Shown here: piece after piece, positions 17,120 through 26,350 of the stretch
How the letters are laid out: each line of letters opens with the position of its first letter
Position numbering within the stretch: the stretch's first letter is position 1
NCBI RefSeq assembly: GCF_026248825.1
Contig: NZ_CP110973.1
Coordinates: 3,305,001-3,369,000, forward strand
DNA length: 64,000 bases
Direction of reading: 5' to 3'
Origin: Larkinella insperata
Lineage (GTDB): Bacteria > Bacteroidota > Bacteroidia > Cytophagales > Spirosomataceae
Position numbers and translations under genes: made by a program
Notes under the pieces: model-generated
What the model saw: only the letters and a program-made list of their open reading frames with translations
Told to the model about the DNA's origin: nothing
The model's database searches: none

Positions 17120-19537
17120 ATGCTAAAAAATTATCTTCTCACGGCGGTCCGCGCGTTTCGGCGCAACTGGAATTACTCCCTGATCAACGTCATCGGTCTG
17201 ACGCTCAGCCTGGCGTGTTGCCTGCTGCTGTTTGTGGTAATTCGGTATGAACTGAGCTTCGACCGGCACCACGCCAACGCCGACCGAACGTACCGACTAT
17301 ACCGGCATTTTACGAAACCGGAAGACGGCTATAATGTGGGCATTCCGCTGCCGGTGCTGTCCGCCCTGCGGACGGATTTCCCGGCCTTGAAGCAGCAATT
17401 GACCTTTATTCACGATGTCCGAAGCCCGATGGTGGCGGCCGAAGATGTTCGCTCAAAGGGCAATCGGCGCCGGTTTCAGGAAGAGAACGGAACGGTTGCT
17501 TTCGCCGAACCGGAGTTGTTTCGGGTATTTGATTACGACTGGGTCAACGGCGATCCGGCAACGGCTTTAAACCGGCCGGGTACGGTGGTGCTGTCGGAAG
17601 CGCTGGCGCACAAATATTTTGGCGAGTCCGACCCGATGGGCCGGTCGCTGCGGGTCAACAACAAGATGGATTTTCTGGTCACCGGGGTGGTGAAGAATCC
17701 GCCGGTAACGTCCAGTATTCCGTTCCAGGCGTTGCTTTCCTTTTCGTCCCTGAAACAATTTGGGGCCAACACCAACTGGGACGACTGGGGTTCTTCCTAC
17801 AGTGGTGCTCAGCTTTACCTGACGTTGCCCGAAACGACCTCCAAAACCGCAATGGAGCAGCAGTTGGTGCCTTTTTTGCGAAAATACCTGAACGAAGAGC
17901 AAGCCCGCGATCAACGGTATGAATTACAACCGCTGACGGCAATTCATTACGCGACGGAAATGGCGAGCTTCAACGAGCGGACCATTGGCAAGGAGATGAT
18001 TTGGGCGATGGCGCTGATCGGCCTGTTTCTGCTGGTGACGGCCTGCGTCAATTTCGTCAATCTGGCGACGGCCCAAGCCATCCGGCGGTCGAAGGAAGTG
18101 GGCGTCCGGAAAGTGCTGGGCAGTTCGCGGATGCAGTTGGTGCGGCAGTTTCTGGGCGAAACCGGCTTTCTGACGGGCCTGGCGGTAGTGCTGGCCCTGC
18201 TGATCGCCCATTTCTCGCTGTCGTCGGTGGCTCAACTGCTCGCGATCAAGCTAACCATTTCTTTGTTCAACGATCCGGTGGTGCTGGGCTTTCTGGCGGT
18301 GCTGGCCGTGTTGACCACGGTGCTGGCGGGTTTCTATCCGGCGCTCGTGTTGTCGGGCTACCAGCCGGTGCTGGCGCTGAAAGGCAAAATTCGGGGCACC
18401 GGCAGCGGGCAGTTGACGCTCCGCCGAAGCCTGATTGTTCTGCAGTTTACCATTTCGCAGACGCTGATCATTGGTACCGTGATTGTCTACAACCAGATGG
18501 ATTACTTCCGGAACGCCGATCTGGGCTTCCGCAAGGAGGCCGTCGTCATGATTCCAATTCCCGAGAAAAACCCGGGCCAGCTTGAATCGCTGCGGGCCAA
18601 ACTGACGGGATTATCCGGTGTAGGCGCCATGAGTTTCGGTATTTCTTCGCCCTCCGCCCGCGGCAACTGGTGGACCGGCTTCCAGTACGAAAACCGCGAG
18701 AAAGAAGAAGATTATTCGGTGGTGATGCGTCCCGCCGATACGTCCTACATCCGGACATTCGGACTGAAACTAATTGCGGGCCGGGTCAACTTACCGGCGG
18801 ACACCATGCGCGAAGCCGTGGTCAACGAGCGGTTTATCGCCAAACTCGGCCTTCGGCAACCCAGCGAAATTCTAAACAAGACCATTCTGCTGAACGGTCG
18901 GCGCTTGCCGATTGTGGGGGTGGTCAAAGACTTCAATACGTTTTCGCTGCACCAGCAAACCGAACCCTGCATCCTGACCACGCACCGCGACGCGTACGGA
19001 AACTTGGGCGTTCAGATCTCGGGTAATTCGGGGCAGGTGAAGCAGACGCTGACGGCCGTTGGAGCGGCCTGGTCGGAAACCTTCCCGGATTTTCTGTTCA
19101 AGTACGAATACCTCGACAAAACCATTGCCAACTTCTATGCGGACGAAGAACGGCTGTATTCGCTGTTCCGGCTGCTGGCGGGGATTGCCATTTTCATCGG
19201 CTGTCTGGGTTTGTACGGGGTGGTGGCCTTCATGGCCGAGTCGCGCACGAAGGAGGTCGGCATCCGGAAGGCGCTGGGCGCTTCGACTTCGCATATTTTC
19301 GGGTTGTTCTCGCTGCAATTCCTGAAGCTGGTGTTTGTGGCGCTGCTGCTGGCGGCACCCATCGCCTGGTATTTTACCGACAAATGGTTGCAGGATTTCG
19401 CCTACAAAGTAGACATTCAGTGGTGGATGTTTGCGGTGGCCGGGTTGCTGGCGGGCGCCATTGCGTTGGTGACGGTAAGTTTCCAAAGCATCCGGGCGGC
19501 CCTGATGAACCCGGTAAAGAGTTTACGGACGGAATAA
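17120..19537 (+). CDS. FtsX/MacB-type ABC transporter permease (paralogue 7)
   Basis: 805 residues from ATG 17120. The open frame extends 25 codons further up through the intergenic repeat, but the conserved N-terminus M-L-K-N-Y-L-L-T-A-V-R-A-F fixes the start. EVGVRK at 326-331, followed by V-L-G-S-S-R-M-Q-L. EVGIRKALGAS from 712, then H-I-F-G-L-F-S-L-Q-F-L-K-L, where relatives have L-L-S-K-D-F. N-F-V-N-L-A-T-A-Q replaces the N-F-M-N-L-A/S-T-A-R of several others; this variant is shared with 19562 and 31052. Tail NPVKSLRTE. Second gene of the predicted four-permease operon. Confidence 0.95.
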   Translation: MLKNYLLTAVRAFRRNWNYSLINVIGLTLSLACCLLLFVVIRYELSFDRHHANADRTYRLYRHFTKPEDGYNVGIPLPVLSALRTDFPALKQQLTFIHDVRSPMVAAEDVRSKGNRRRFQEENGTVAFAEPELFRVFDYDWVNGDPATALNRPGTVVLSEALAHKYFGESDPMGRSLRVNNKMDFLVTGVVKNPPVTSSIPFQALLSFSSLKQFGANTNWDDWGSSYSGAQLYLTLPETTSKTAMEQQLVPFLRKYLNEEQARDQRYELQPLTAIHYATEMASFNERTIGKEMIWAMALIGLFLLVTACVNFVNLATAQAIRRSKEVGVRKVLGSSRMQLVRQFLGETGFLTGLAVVLALLIAHFSLSSVAQLLAIKLTISLFNDPVVLGFLAVLAVLTTVLAGFYPALVLSGYQPVLALKGKIRGTGSGQLTLRRSLIVLQFTISQTLIIGTVIVYNQMDYFRNADLGFRKEAVVMIPIPEKNPGQLESLRAKLTGLSGVGAMSFGISSPSARGNWWTGFQYENREKEEDYSVVMRPADTSYIRTFGLKLIAGRVNLPADTMREAVVNERFIAKLGLRQPSEILNKTILLNGRRLPIVGVVKDFNTFSLHQQTEPCILTTHRDAYGNLGVQISGNSGQVKQTLTAVGAAWSETFPDFLFKYEYLDKTIANFYADEERLYSLFRLLAGIAIFIGCLGLYGVVAFMAESRTKEVGIRKALGASTSHIFGLFSLQFLKLVFVALLLAAPIAWYFTDKWLQDFAYKVDIQWWMFAVAGLLAGAIALVTVSFQSIRAALMNPVKSLRTE

Positions 19538-19561
19538 TAGGAGAACATACCGCAAAGACTT

Positions 19562-21943
19562 ATGCTTCAAAACTACCTCAAAACGACCTGGCGCGGCCTG
19601 CTCCGAAACCGGAATTATGCGCTCATCAATCTCACCGGCCTAACGTTGGGATTGGGTGTCGCCGTTGTGTTGTTCTGGATTGTCCGGTTTGAGTATAGTT
19701 TTGATCGGTACCACACGAAGGCCGACCGGATGTACCGGATCATTTCAAAGAACCGCTACGGCGAGCAGAGTACGTACGTTCCGCAGGGCGTCGTCAAGGC
19801 GCTGAAAGAGCAGGTTCCGGGGGTGGAGGATGCGGCCAATGTCTACGGTACGGAGTCCAGCGGCTTGCGGGTTGGGCCGACTATCTTTGACGTAAAGAAC
19901 GTCTTTTTTTCGCCCCCGCAGTTTCTCGAAATGATTGATGTGGAGTGGGTCGCCGGATCGGCCCGGTCTTCGCTGGACCAGCCCGGTCAGGTGGTGATCG
20001 ACGAGCCCACGGCCCGGCGGTTTTTCAAGACCGGCGATGCGATGGGTAAAACCATCCGGCTGAATAACCAGATCGACCTGGTGGTGTCGGGGATTATTCG
20101 CAAAATGCCCGTCAATACCGAATTTCAGTTTCAGGTAGTGGCTTCCCGCGAAACCCTGAAACGCATCCGGCAGGAGTTCAACAACGAAGAATACTGGGGT
20201 GGGGGCGACTCGATGCACCACGGCTATGTGGTCCTGCAACCGGGAGCTTCGGCGGCTGCCGTCGAAACGGCGTTGGCGAAGCTGGCCCGGCAACGCAAGG
20301 ACGACGCGGCTGCAACGGGCTTTCGTTTGCTGCCGCTTTCGGACGTTCATCGCAACACGGAAAGCGATCCCGACCCCTTCAATTACGTGATTGCGCAGTG
20401 GATGCTCAATACCCTGACCGTTATCGGTTTGTTTCTGGTGCTGCTGGCCTGCATCAACTTTGTTAATCTGGCTACGGTGCAGGCCGTTCAGCGGAGCCGC
20501 GAAATTGCCGTTCGGAAAGTACTGGGCAGTAGTCGGAAGCAACTGATGGCCAGGTTTTTCGGTGAGACGGCTTTGCTGGTGTTTGTCGCTGTCGGGTTCG
20601 GTGGTTTGCTGGCTACGCAGTTAATCCGGTATGCCGACCAGTGGCTGAATACACAGGTTGCGCAGTCGGCGGTTTGGGACGGGAATATCGTGGTGTTTCT
20701 CCTGATTCTGGGGGTTGTCGTAACGGTGCTGGCGGGCTTCTACCCGGCCCTGATCTTGTCCGGTTTTCAGCCCGTAAAGGTGTTGCGGGGGCGGTTTGCC
20801 CTGGTGCGGCCCCGGGGTGTTTCGTTACGGTCGTCGCTGGTGGTCGCGCAGTTTGTGATTGCGCAGGTGCTGGTGATCTGCACCCTGATCGGCAGCAAGC
20901 AAATTCGGTATTTTTACGAAACCGATCTGGGTTTCGACAAAAAAGCCGTCGTGACGGTCGATGTGCCGGATTGGGGGAAAGGTGTTCTGCGGGAACGGTT
21001 CCGGCGGCAATTGCTTCAGCATCCGGAGATAAACGACGTGGCCTTTGCGCTGACCACGCCGTCGAGCAACCACAATTGGTGGTGGCGAACCGTTCACCAC
21101 CCCAACCTGCCCAACGGCATGAGCGAATTTCGGATGCAATATGTCGATACGAATTACTTCCGTTTTTTCAAAATTCCGCTGGTGGCCGGTCGGTCGTGGA
21201 CCCGCGCCGATACCAATACCGTTGCGGTAATCAACGAGAAAGCCGCCCGGGATTTTGGCTACCAGAATCCGGAAAAAGCCCTGGGGGAGCGGATCAATCT
21301 GGGCGATAACCAGCTGTTTACGGTCATGGGTGTCGTGAAGGATTATCATTCGCAAAGCCTGCGGTCGTCCATTGTGCCGCACGTCTTTCTCTACGCCGAC
21401 TGGAATTTTCAGCAGGCCAGCATCCGCATTGATCTGCGGCAGCAGCCCCTGGCTTTGCGGCACATTGAAGAGGACTGGAGAGCGATTTTCCCGAACCATT
21501 ATTTTGAGAGTCGATTTCTGGATCAGGACATTCGGGCTTTCTACGACGACGAACGCAAAATCACCAACTTCCTGACGCTCTTTGCCGCCGTCGGCATTCT
21601 GATCGGTTGCCTGGGTTTGTTTGGGCTGGTGTCGTTTGTCGTTACGCAGCGAACCCGGGAAATCGGTGTCCGCAAGGTGCTGGGAGCAACCGTTACCAGC
21701 ATCGTTTCGCTCTTGTCGAAAGACTTCCTCAAACTGGTTCTGATTGCCTTTGTCATTGCCGCGCCGATTGGCTGGTACGCCATGCACCGCTTCCTGCAGG
21801 AGTACACGTACAGGATTGAGATCGACGGGTGGATTTTTGCGTTAGCCGGCGGTCTGGCCGGACTGGTTGCCCTGCTGACGGTTTCGGTGCAGTCGGTAAA
21901 AGCCGCCCTGACGAACCCGGTGAACTCCCTCCGTTCGGAGTGA
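19562..21943 (+). CDS. FtsX/MacB-type ABC transporter permease (paralogue 8)
   Basis: 793 residues, ATG 24 bp after the previous stop. N-terminus M-L-Q-N-Y-L-K-T-T-W-R-G-L. The first coupling motif is EIAVRK (314-319), the only paralogue with Ala where Gly is otherwise constant. The second, REIGVRK near 699, is normal. Periplasmic domain 1 holds a Gly/His-rich stretch E-Y-W-G-G-G-D-S-M-H-H-G-Y (210-222) not seen in the others, and domain 2 has N-H-N-W-W-W-R. These might be substrate- or metal-contact differences, but that is speculation. Tail NPVNSLRSE. Third gene of the predicted operon. Confidence 0.95.
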   Translation: MLQNYLKTTWRGLLRNRNYALINLTGLTLGLGVAVVLFWIVRFEYSFDRYHTKADRMYRIISKNRYGEQSTYVPQGVVKALKEQVPGVEDAANVYGTESSGLRVGPTIFDVKNVFFSPPQFLEMIDVEWVAGSARSSLDQPGQVVIDEPTARRFFKTGDAMGKTIRLNNQIDLVVSGIIRKMPVNTEFQFQVVASRETLKRIRQEFNNEEYWGGGDSMHHGYVVLQPGASAAAVETALAKLARQRKDDAAATGFRLLPLSDVHRNTESDPDPFNYVIAQWMLNTLTVIGLFLVLLACINFVNLATVQAVQRSREIAVRKVLGSSRKQLMARFFGETALLVFVAVGFGGLLATQLIRYADQWLNTQVAQSAVWDGNIVVFLLILGVVVTVLAGFYPALILSGFQPVKVLRGRFALVRPRGVSLRSSLVVAQFVIAQVLVICTLIGSKQIRYFYETDLGFDKKAVVTVDVPDWGKGVLRERFRRQLLQHPEINDVAFALTTPSSNHNWWWRTVHHPNLPNGMSEFRMQYVDTNYFRFFKIPLVAGRSWTRADTNTVAVINEKAARDFGYQNPEKALGERINLGDNQLFTVMGVVKDYHSQSLRSSIVPHVFLYADWNFQQASIRIDLRQQPLALRHIEEDWRAIFPNHYFESRFLDQDIRAFYDDERKITNFLTLFAAVGILIGCLGLFGLVSFVVTQRTREIGVRKVLGATVTSIVSLLSKDFLKLVLIAFVIAAPIGWYAMHRFLQEYTYRIEIDGWIFALAGGLAGLVALLTVSVQSVKAALTNPVNSLRSE

Positions 21944-21999
21944 TTAATGAACGTACTCACTACTCATCATCCGCTACTCACCTTTTATCTTCCGACCCC

Positions 22000-24408
22000 A
22001 TGTTAAAGAATTACCTCAAAATTGCCTGGCGCAACCTGCTGCGCAACCGGGTTTTTTCGGCCATCAACATCATTGGACTGGCGGTCGGCATGGCGGCTTG
22101 TATCCTGATTATGCTGTTCGTAACGTACGAAAACAGCTTTGACGGCATTCACCAAAAGAACATCTACCGGCTCGATGAAGTCCAGAAGTTTCCGGGCATG
22201 GTCGCCCCGCAGAACGTGGCGCTGTCGATGTTTCCGATGGGTCCTACGCTCGTCAAGGAATACCCGGAAATTCGCAGTTTTGTGCGGGTCAGGCCATTCG
22301 AAAAGGCTCCGCTGACGTATGGAAATAAAAAGATTATAGTGCCCCAGATGTTGTGGGCGGATTCGTCTTTTTTACAGCTCTTTGATTACAAATTAATCAA
22401 GGGGGATAAAGCGAGCATTTTGAAGAATCCGGGCAGCGTAGTGCTGACGGAGGAGAGGGCCAGGGCTTTCTTTGGAAACGATGATCCCATCGGGAAAACG
22501 CTGGTGGTCTATGATTCGGATACCACCCATTTTAAAGTAACCGGTGTGCTCGAGAATACACCGAAGAATTCGCATCTACAGTTCGACGGTTTGTTCTCGT
22601 TTAATACGTTTGCCAAAGCCGATTTTATGAACAATTGGGGCGGCAACTGGCTGGTAACTTATCTGGAACTGGCGGACAATGCGGACGTTGCCTCGCTGGA
22701 GAAAAAATTTCCGGCTTTCCTGAAAAAACACATCAAAAACGAAGGCTGGAAATTCTATGAATTATTCCTTCAGCCGCTGCGCGATGTGCACGCCAATTCC
22801 ACGAATATCACCCACGACTACCTTAATTTTCACAAATTTGACCGCACGTATACGTACATCTTCTCGGTGATTGCGCTGATCGTACTGCTGATTGCCTGCA
22901 TTAATTTCATGAACCTTTCCACGGCCAAATCGGCTGGGCGGGCGAAGGAAGTCGGGATTCGGAAATCAGTCGGGGCCGAGCGAACGCAGTTGTCGTTTCA
23001 GTTTATTGGAGAGTCTATTCTGCTGTCGTTTATTTCCCTGTTTTTTGCGCTGGTGCTGGTTAAATTATTTCTGCCCTACGTAAACGATTTGAGCCAGCGT
23101 AGCCTGGAATTATCCTTGTTTAGTAATCCCTTGCTGTTGCTTTTATTTTTCGCTTTCGCGGTTGGTATCGGCATCCTTTCGGGTATTTATCCGGCCTTTT
23201 TTCTTTCTTCTTTTCAGCCGGTTAAAGTATTAAAAGGCGTGCTGGAAGCCGGTCGAGCCAAAGGCTCTTTTCGAAATGTACTGGTGATTGGTCAATTTAC
23301 CGGCGCGGTATTTCTGATCATTGCAACGGCGTTTGTCGTCAAACAGCTGCAATATATGCAGCAGCAGGATCCGGGCTTTACCCGCGAACAGGTAATGGTT
23401 ATTCCGCTGAATGCACTGACCAACCCGAAGTACGACGCCCTCAAACAGGAACTGCTGAACAGTCCGCTGATCACGGCCGTGACGGGGTCGCAGCAGCGCC
23501 TGGGAAATAATCTGCATCAGACTGGCGTACGGTTTCACGGCGACGGTCCGGTGCGCGAAATGGCTACTTCCCAGGTCATTGTGGACCCCGACTACCTGAC
23601 GCTTTATAAGATTCCGATTCTTTACGGACGGAATTTTACCAAAGACAGCCAAACCGACAACGGAAAAGCCTACATCATTAACGAAACGCTGGCGAAAGAA
23701 CTGCTGAAAGACCAGCCCAAAGCCACCATGCAATCGCTGATCGGGCGGAACTTCGGCTTCGGCGGACTGGATGCGCTGGGCCGGATTGTGGGAATCGCGA
23801 AAGACTTCAATTTTAATTCGCTCCACCATAAAATTGAAACGCTCTGTATTTTCAATCAGAAGGATTGGGGTTACAGCGAGCTTTCGGTGCGCATCAACGG
23901 GAAGAGCGCTCCGGCGGCTGTTGCGCACGTACAGTCCGTCTGGAAAAAAATCGCGCCCGACCAGCCGTTTGACTACACGTTTCTGGATGAGCACTTTGCC
24001 GAACTCTACCGGGCCGACGGGCAGGTGAGCGAAATCGTGGGCATTCTGGCTTCGCTGGCGATCCTGATTTCCTGCCTGGGCCTGTTTGGTCTGGCGTCGT
24101 TTTCCGCCGAACGCCGGGTTAAGGAGATCGGGATTCGGAAGGTGCTGGGCGCTTCGGTGGGCGGCATTGTGGCCCTGCTTTCCCGCGATTTTCTGAAGCT
24201 GGTGCTGGCCGCCATCCTGATTGCGTCGCCGATTGCCTGGTATGCGATTCACACCTGGTTGCAGGATTTTGCCTACCGGATCACCATCGACTGGTGGGTG
24301 TTTGCGCTGGCGGGTGCGCTGGCCATTCTGATTGCCCTGCTGACGGTTTCCTACCAGTCGATCCGGGCGGCTTTGACCAACCCGGTAAAATCGCTTCGTT
24401 CGGAATAA
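22000..24408 (+). CDS. FtsX/MacB-type ABC transporter permease (paralogue 9)
   Basis: 802 residues from ATG 22000. The open frame extends 57 codons upstream into the preceding gene, but the conserved start M-L-K-N-Y-L-K-I-A-W-R-N-L fixes this ATG. EVGIRKSVGA from 317; EIGIRKVLGAS from 709, preceded by E-R-R-V-K rather than E-Q-R-T-K. Periplasmic domain 1 is Lys-rich (K-K-H-I-K-N-E-G-W-K, about 242-251). Tail NPVKSLRSE. Last of the four-gene run and convergent with the esterase gene, with 58 bp between the stops. Confidence 0.95.
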   Translation: MLKNYLKIAWRNLLRNRVFSAINIIGLAVGMAACILIMLFVTYENSFDGIHQKNIYRLDEVQKFPGMVAPQNVALSMFPMGPTLVKEYPEIRSFVRVRPFEKAPLTYGNKKIIVPQMLWADSSFLQLFDYKLIKGDKASILKNPGSVVLTEERARAFFGNDDPIGKTLVVYDSDTTHFKVTGVLENTPKNSHLQFDGLFSFNTFAKADFMNNWGGNWLVTYLELADNADVASLEKKFPAFLKKHIKNEGWKFYELFLQPLRDVHANSTNITHDYLNFHKFDRTYTYIFSVIALIVLLIACINFMNLSTAKSAGRAKEVGIRKSVGAERTQLSFQFIGESILLSFISLFFALVLVKLFLPYVNDLSQRSLELSLFSNPLLLLLFFAFAVGIGILSGIYPAFFLSSFQPVKVLKGVLEAGRAKGSFRNVLVIGQFTGAVFLIIATAFVVKQLQYMQQQDPGFTREQVMVIPLNALTNPKYDALKQELLNSPLITAVTGSQQRLGNNLHQTGVRFHGDGPVREMATSQVIVDPDYLTLYKIPILYGRNFTKDSQTDNGKAYIINETLAKELLKDQPKATMQSLIGRNFGFGGLDALGRIVGIAKDFNFNSLHHKIETLCIFNQKDWGYSELSVRINGKSAPAAVAHVQSVWKKIAPDQPFDYTFLDEHFAELYRADGQVSEIVGILASLAILISCLGLFGLASFSAERRVKEIGIRKVLGASVGGIVALLSRDFLKLVLAAILIASPIAWYAIHTWLQDFAYRITIDWWVFALAGALAILIALLTVSYQSIRAALTNPVKSLRSE

Positions 24409-24466
24409 GTGTGGGGGCACCCAACTTTTTCAACAACAGGCTATTTTTCCAAAACAGCAACCGCTT

Positions 24467-26158
24467 TTACTTTCCGGAAAAAAGCTCAATACCGTCTTCG
24501 AACGAAGGAACGGCCGTGCCCATGTGTTCCAGTTGTTTGTAGGCTTTATAACGAACTCGTACGGCGTCGGTCTTTTGAAGGCTTCGAATCAGGTCGGAGA
24601 AGGTGTCGGGCGAGTATTCGGCCATTTCCAGCTCGCCCGTGGTTAAAAAGAGTTTACAGTTTTTACGGGCTGAATTGGACACAGAAGCGGTCTCAAACTG
24701 TTTCAAAAGATACGTGTCGTGATACCACAGGGAAGGGCTGGCGGCCACCAGCTGATCAAAAACGGGCGTGCCCGTCAGGTTTTTATATAAAGCAAACAAC
24801 GCGAAATACCCCCCGAACGAATGGCCCATCAGAGTTCGGTGGGTCGTATCTACCCGGTATCGTTTCTCGATCTCGGGTAGCAATTCGTTGGTAATGAAGC
24901 TGTAAAACCGTTCGCCCCCTCCGCTAACCGCAAAGCTATCGGCGGGTAAAGCCGTCGGGTAGGTGTAGTCCCGAACCCGGAGCGAATCCATCTGGTAAGC
25001 ATCCCGGTAGCCGATTCCCACTAGGATGGGTTCGGTCTTTCGTTTTTTCTTTCTGGTAACTCGCCGGAGTGAAGAACGGATATGGTCAAAATAAGCGTTT
25101 CCGTCGAGATGATACAGTACAGGAAACCGTTTGGCGGGGTTTTGATTGTAGTCGGACGGCAACTGGACAAAAATGGAGAACGTGTCGTTGACCATTCTGG
25201 AGTGATAGCTGAACTCAGGTCTGGCTTCCTGATCGTCGGCGTCTTCGGGAGTCGATTGATCCACTAAGGCGGTTACGTAAATACAGTAATGATGCGGTGG
25301 CGTATTCCAGCGGCCGAGGCTATTTTTCCGGTAAAAACTGCGGGAAGCACCACCAAGCTTCACTTCATAAGCGATCGGTGTGGACGGTGGTGAATCGGCT
25401 TCCGGAATAAACTCGATAGCCGCCAGAAAATTCCCCTTTAAGAAGATACGGTACGCTTTCAGATCAAACGTTAACCAGCCTTCCTTGATTGGATGGCGCT
25501 GAATGATACTTTTTTCGATAACTCGTTCACCGGGCTGGTCGCCATCCATGCGGTAGAAATTGATTCGAAAACTGGCGCTATCCTTTCTGTTTGCATTCAA
25601 GTGCAGGTTGATCGAAGTGACTTGCGCGGGAGCATCGCCCAGTTTAATCAGCTGCCCAATCTCAAAAATGTCTTTTTGCGAAAACATTCCATCGGTAAAG
25701 TGTAAGAGGAGGTTGCGTTTTTTAATACCGAATTTCTTCTCAATGGGCTTTTTCGCCGTGATTTTTACTTCATCCAGAGTCGATATGCGTTCGGTCAGTT
25801 CAACCGTCACGGATGAATTGGTCGTTAGATGATTGATGGAAATGCGTTTTTCCGAGTAGCCAACGAGTGAAAAAGTGAGTGTGTCGCTCAGGTGGTCGTT
25901 TGGAAGCTGCAGGGAAAACGTGCCGTCGGCCCGGGAAACCGTTCCTATGTTTTTCTTCTGAATACCGATGTTGACGTAAGCAAGCGGTTTTGCCGTGGAC
26001 GAATCAACGATACGGCCTCTGATGAGGGATTGGGACTGACCGGTTATACCCGATCCTAAAAAGGCTACGGTGAATGCGATCGACCAGTAGTGCAGCCGAA
26101 AATCAAACCGTTTTGCCGTTTGGATGAGCCGGGAGGGAAGATTTGTAAACCAAGTCAT
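24467..26158 (-). CDS. Secreted alpha/beta-hydrolase (Fes/esterase-D type) with N-terminal carboxypeptidase-regulatory domain
   Basis: 563 residues from ATG 26158; an upstream in-frame codon adds 13 unlikely residues. A hydrophobic stretch about 25-42 (W-S-I-A-F-T-V-A-F-L) acts as signal. It is followed by a CarboxypepD_reg-type beta domain (about 45-135: R-G-R-I-V-D...P-L-A-Y-V-N-I...G-T-V-S-R-A-D-G-T-F), as found at the N-terminus of TonB receptors. A middle beta-rich region (150-300) follows, and the esterase domain starts about 315. The nucleophile elbow is G-H-S-F-G-G with Ser447; a C-terminal L-E-H-M-G may supply the His. The hydrolase half resembles putative esterases that act on siderophore or acyl esters. 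Substrate unknown. The domain combination is uncommon. Confidence 0.82.
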   Translation of the reverse strand: MTWFTNLPSRLIQTAKRFDFRLHYWSIAFTVAFLGSGITGQSQSLIRGRIVDSSTAKPLAYVNIGIQKKNIGTVSRADGTFSLQLPNDHLSDTLTFSLVGYSEKRISINHLTTNSSVTVELTERISTLDEVKITAKKPIEKKFGIKKRNLLLHFTDGMFSQKDIFEIGQLIKLGDAPAQVTSINLHLNANRKDSASFRINFYRMDGDQPGERVIEKSIIQRHPIKEGWLTFDLKAYRIFLKGNFLAAIEFIPEADSPPSTPIAYEVKLGGASRSFYRKNSLGRWNTPPHHYCIYVTALVDQSTPEDADDQEARPEFSYHSRMVNDTFSIFVQLPSDYNQNPAKRFPVLYHLDGNAYFDHIRSSLRRVTRKKKRKTEPILVGIGYRDAYQMDSLRVRDYTYPTALPADSFAVSGGGERFYSFITNELLPEIEKRYRVDTTHRTLMGHSFGGYFALFALYKNLTGTPVFDQLVAASPSLWYHDTYLLKQFETASVSNSARKNCKLFLTTGELEMAEYSPDTFSDLIRSLQKTDAVRVRYKAYKQLEHMGTAVPSFEDGIELFSGK

Positions 26159-26192
26159 GCCCAAAAGTAAGCGCGTTGCCCAACACCTACGA

Positions 26193-26219
26193 ACCAATTA
26201 ATATTTTTTAACAATTGGT
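26193..26219. promoter_or_regulatory. Inverted repeat in divergent intergenic region
   Basis: ACCAATT (26193-26199) and AATTGGT (26213-26219) flank a 13-nt AT-rich spacer between the divergent esterase and uxuA-like genes. It may be an operator or promoter-region palindrome; it is short and unproven. Confidence 0.35.
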
Positions 26220-26350
26220 CCTGAGCGCATCTGGAAGGCCAAAAGGAGCTAAAGAAGGATGGCACGGATTAAAAAGGAGCTATAAACCGTGCGCCAGGAG
26301 TATTTTGCTTCCCGCCAATCCTTTCATCGGCATCACCTCCGTTCAAGACA

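Noticed and set aside
21829..21999. Upstream N-terminal extension of permease 22000
   Set aside because: It overlaps the preceding permease by over 100 bp and lacks homology; all paralogues begin at the M-x-x-N-Y motif.
23230..24420. 396-codon minus-strand open frame
   Set aside because: Antisense of permease 22000-24408; similar antisense frames occur opposite nearly every paralogue.
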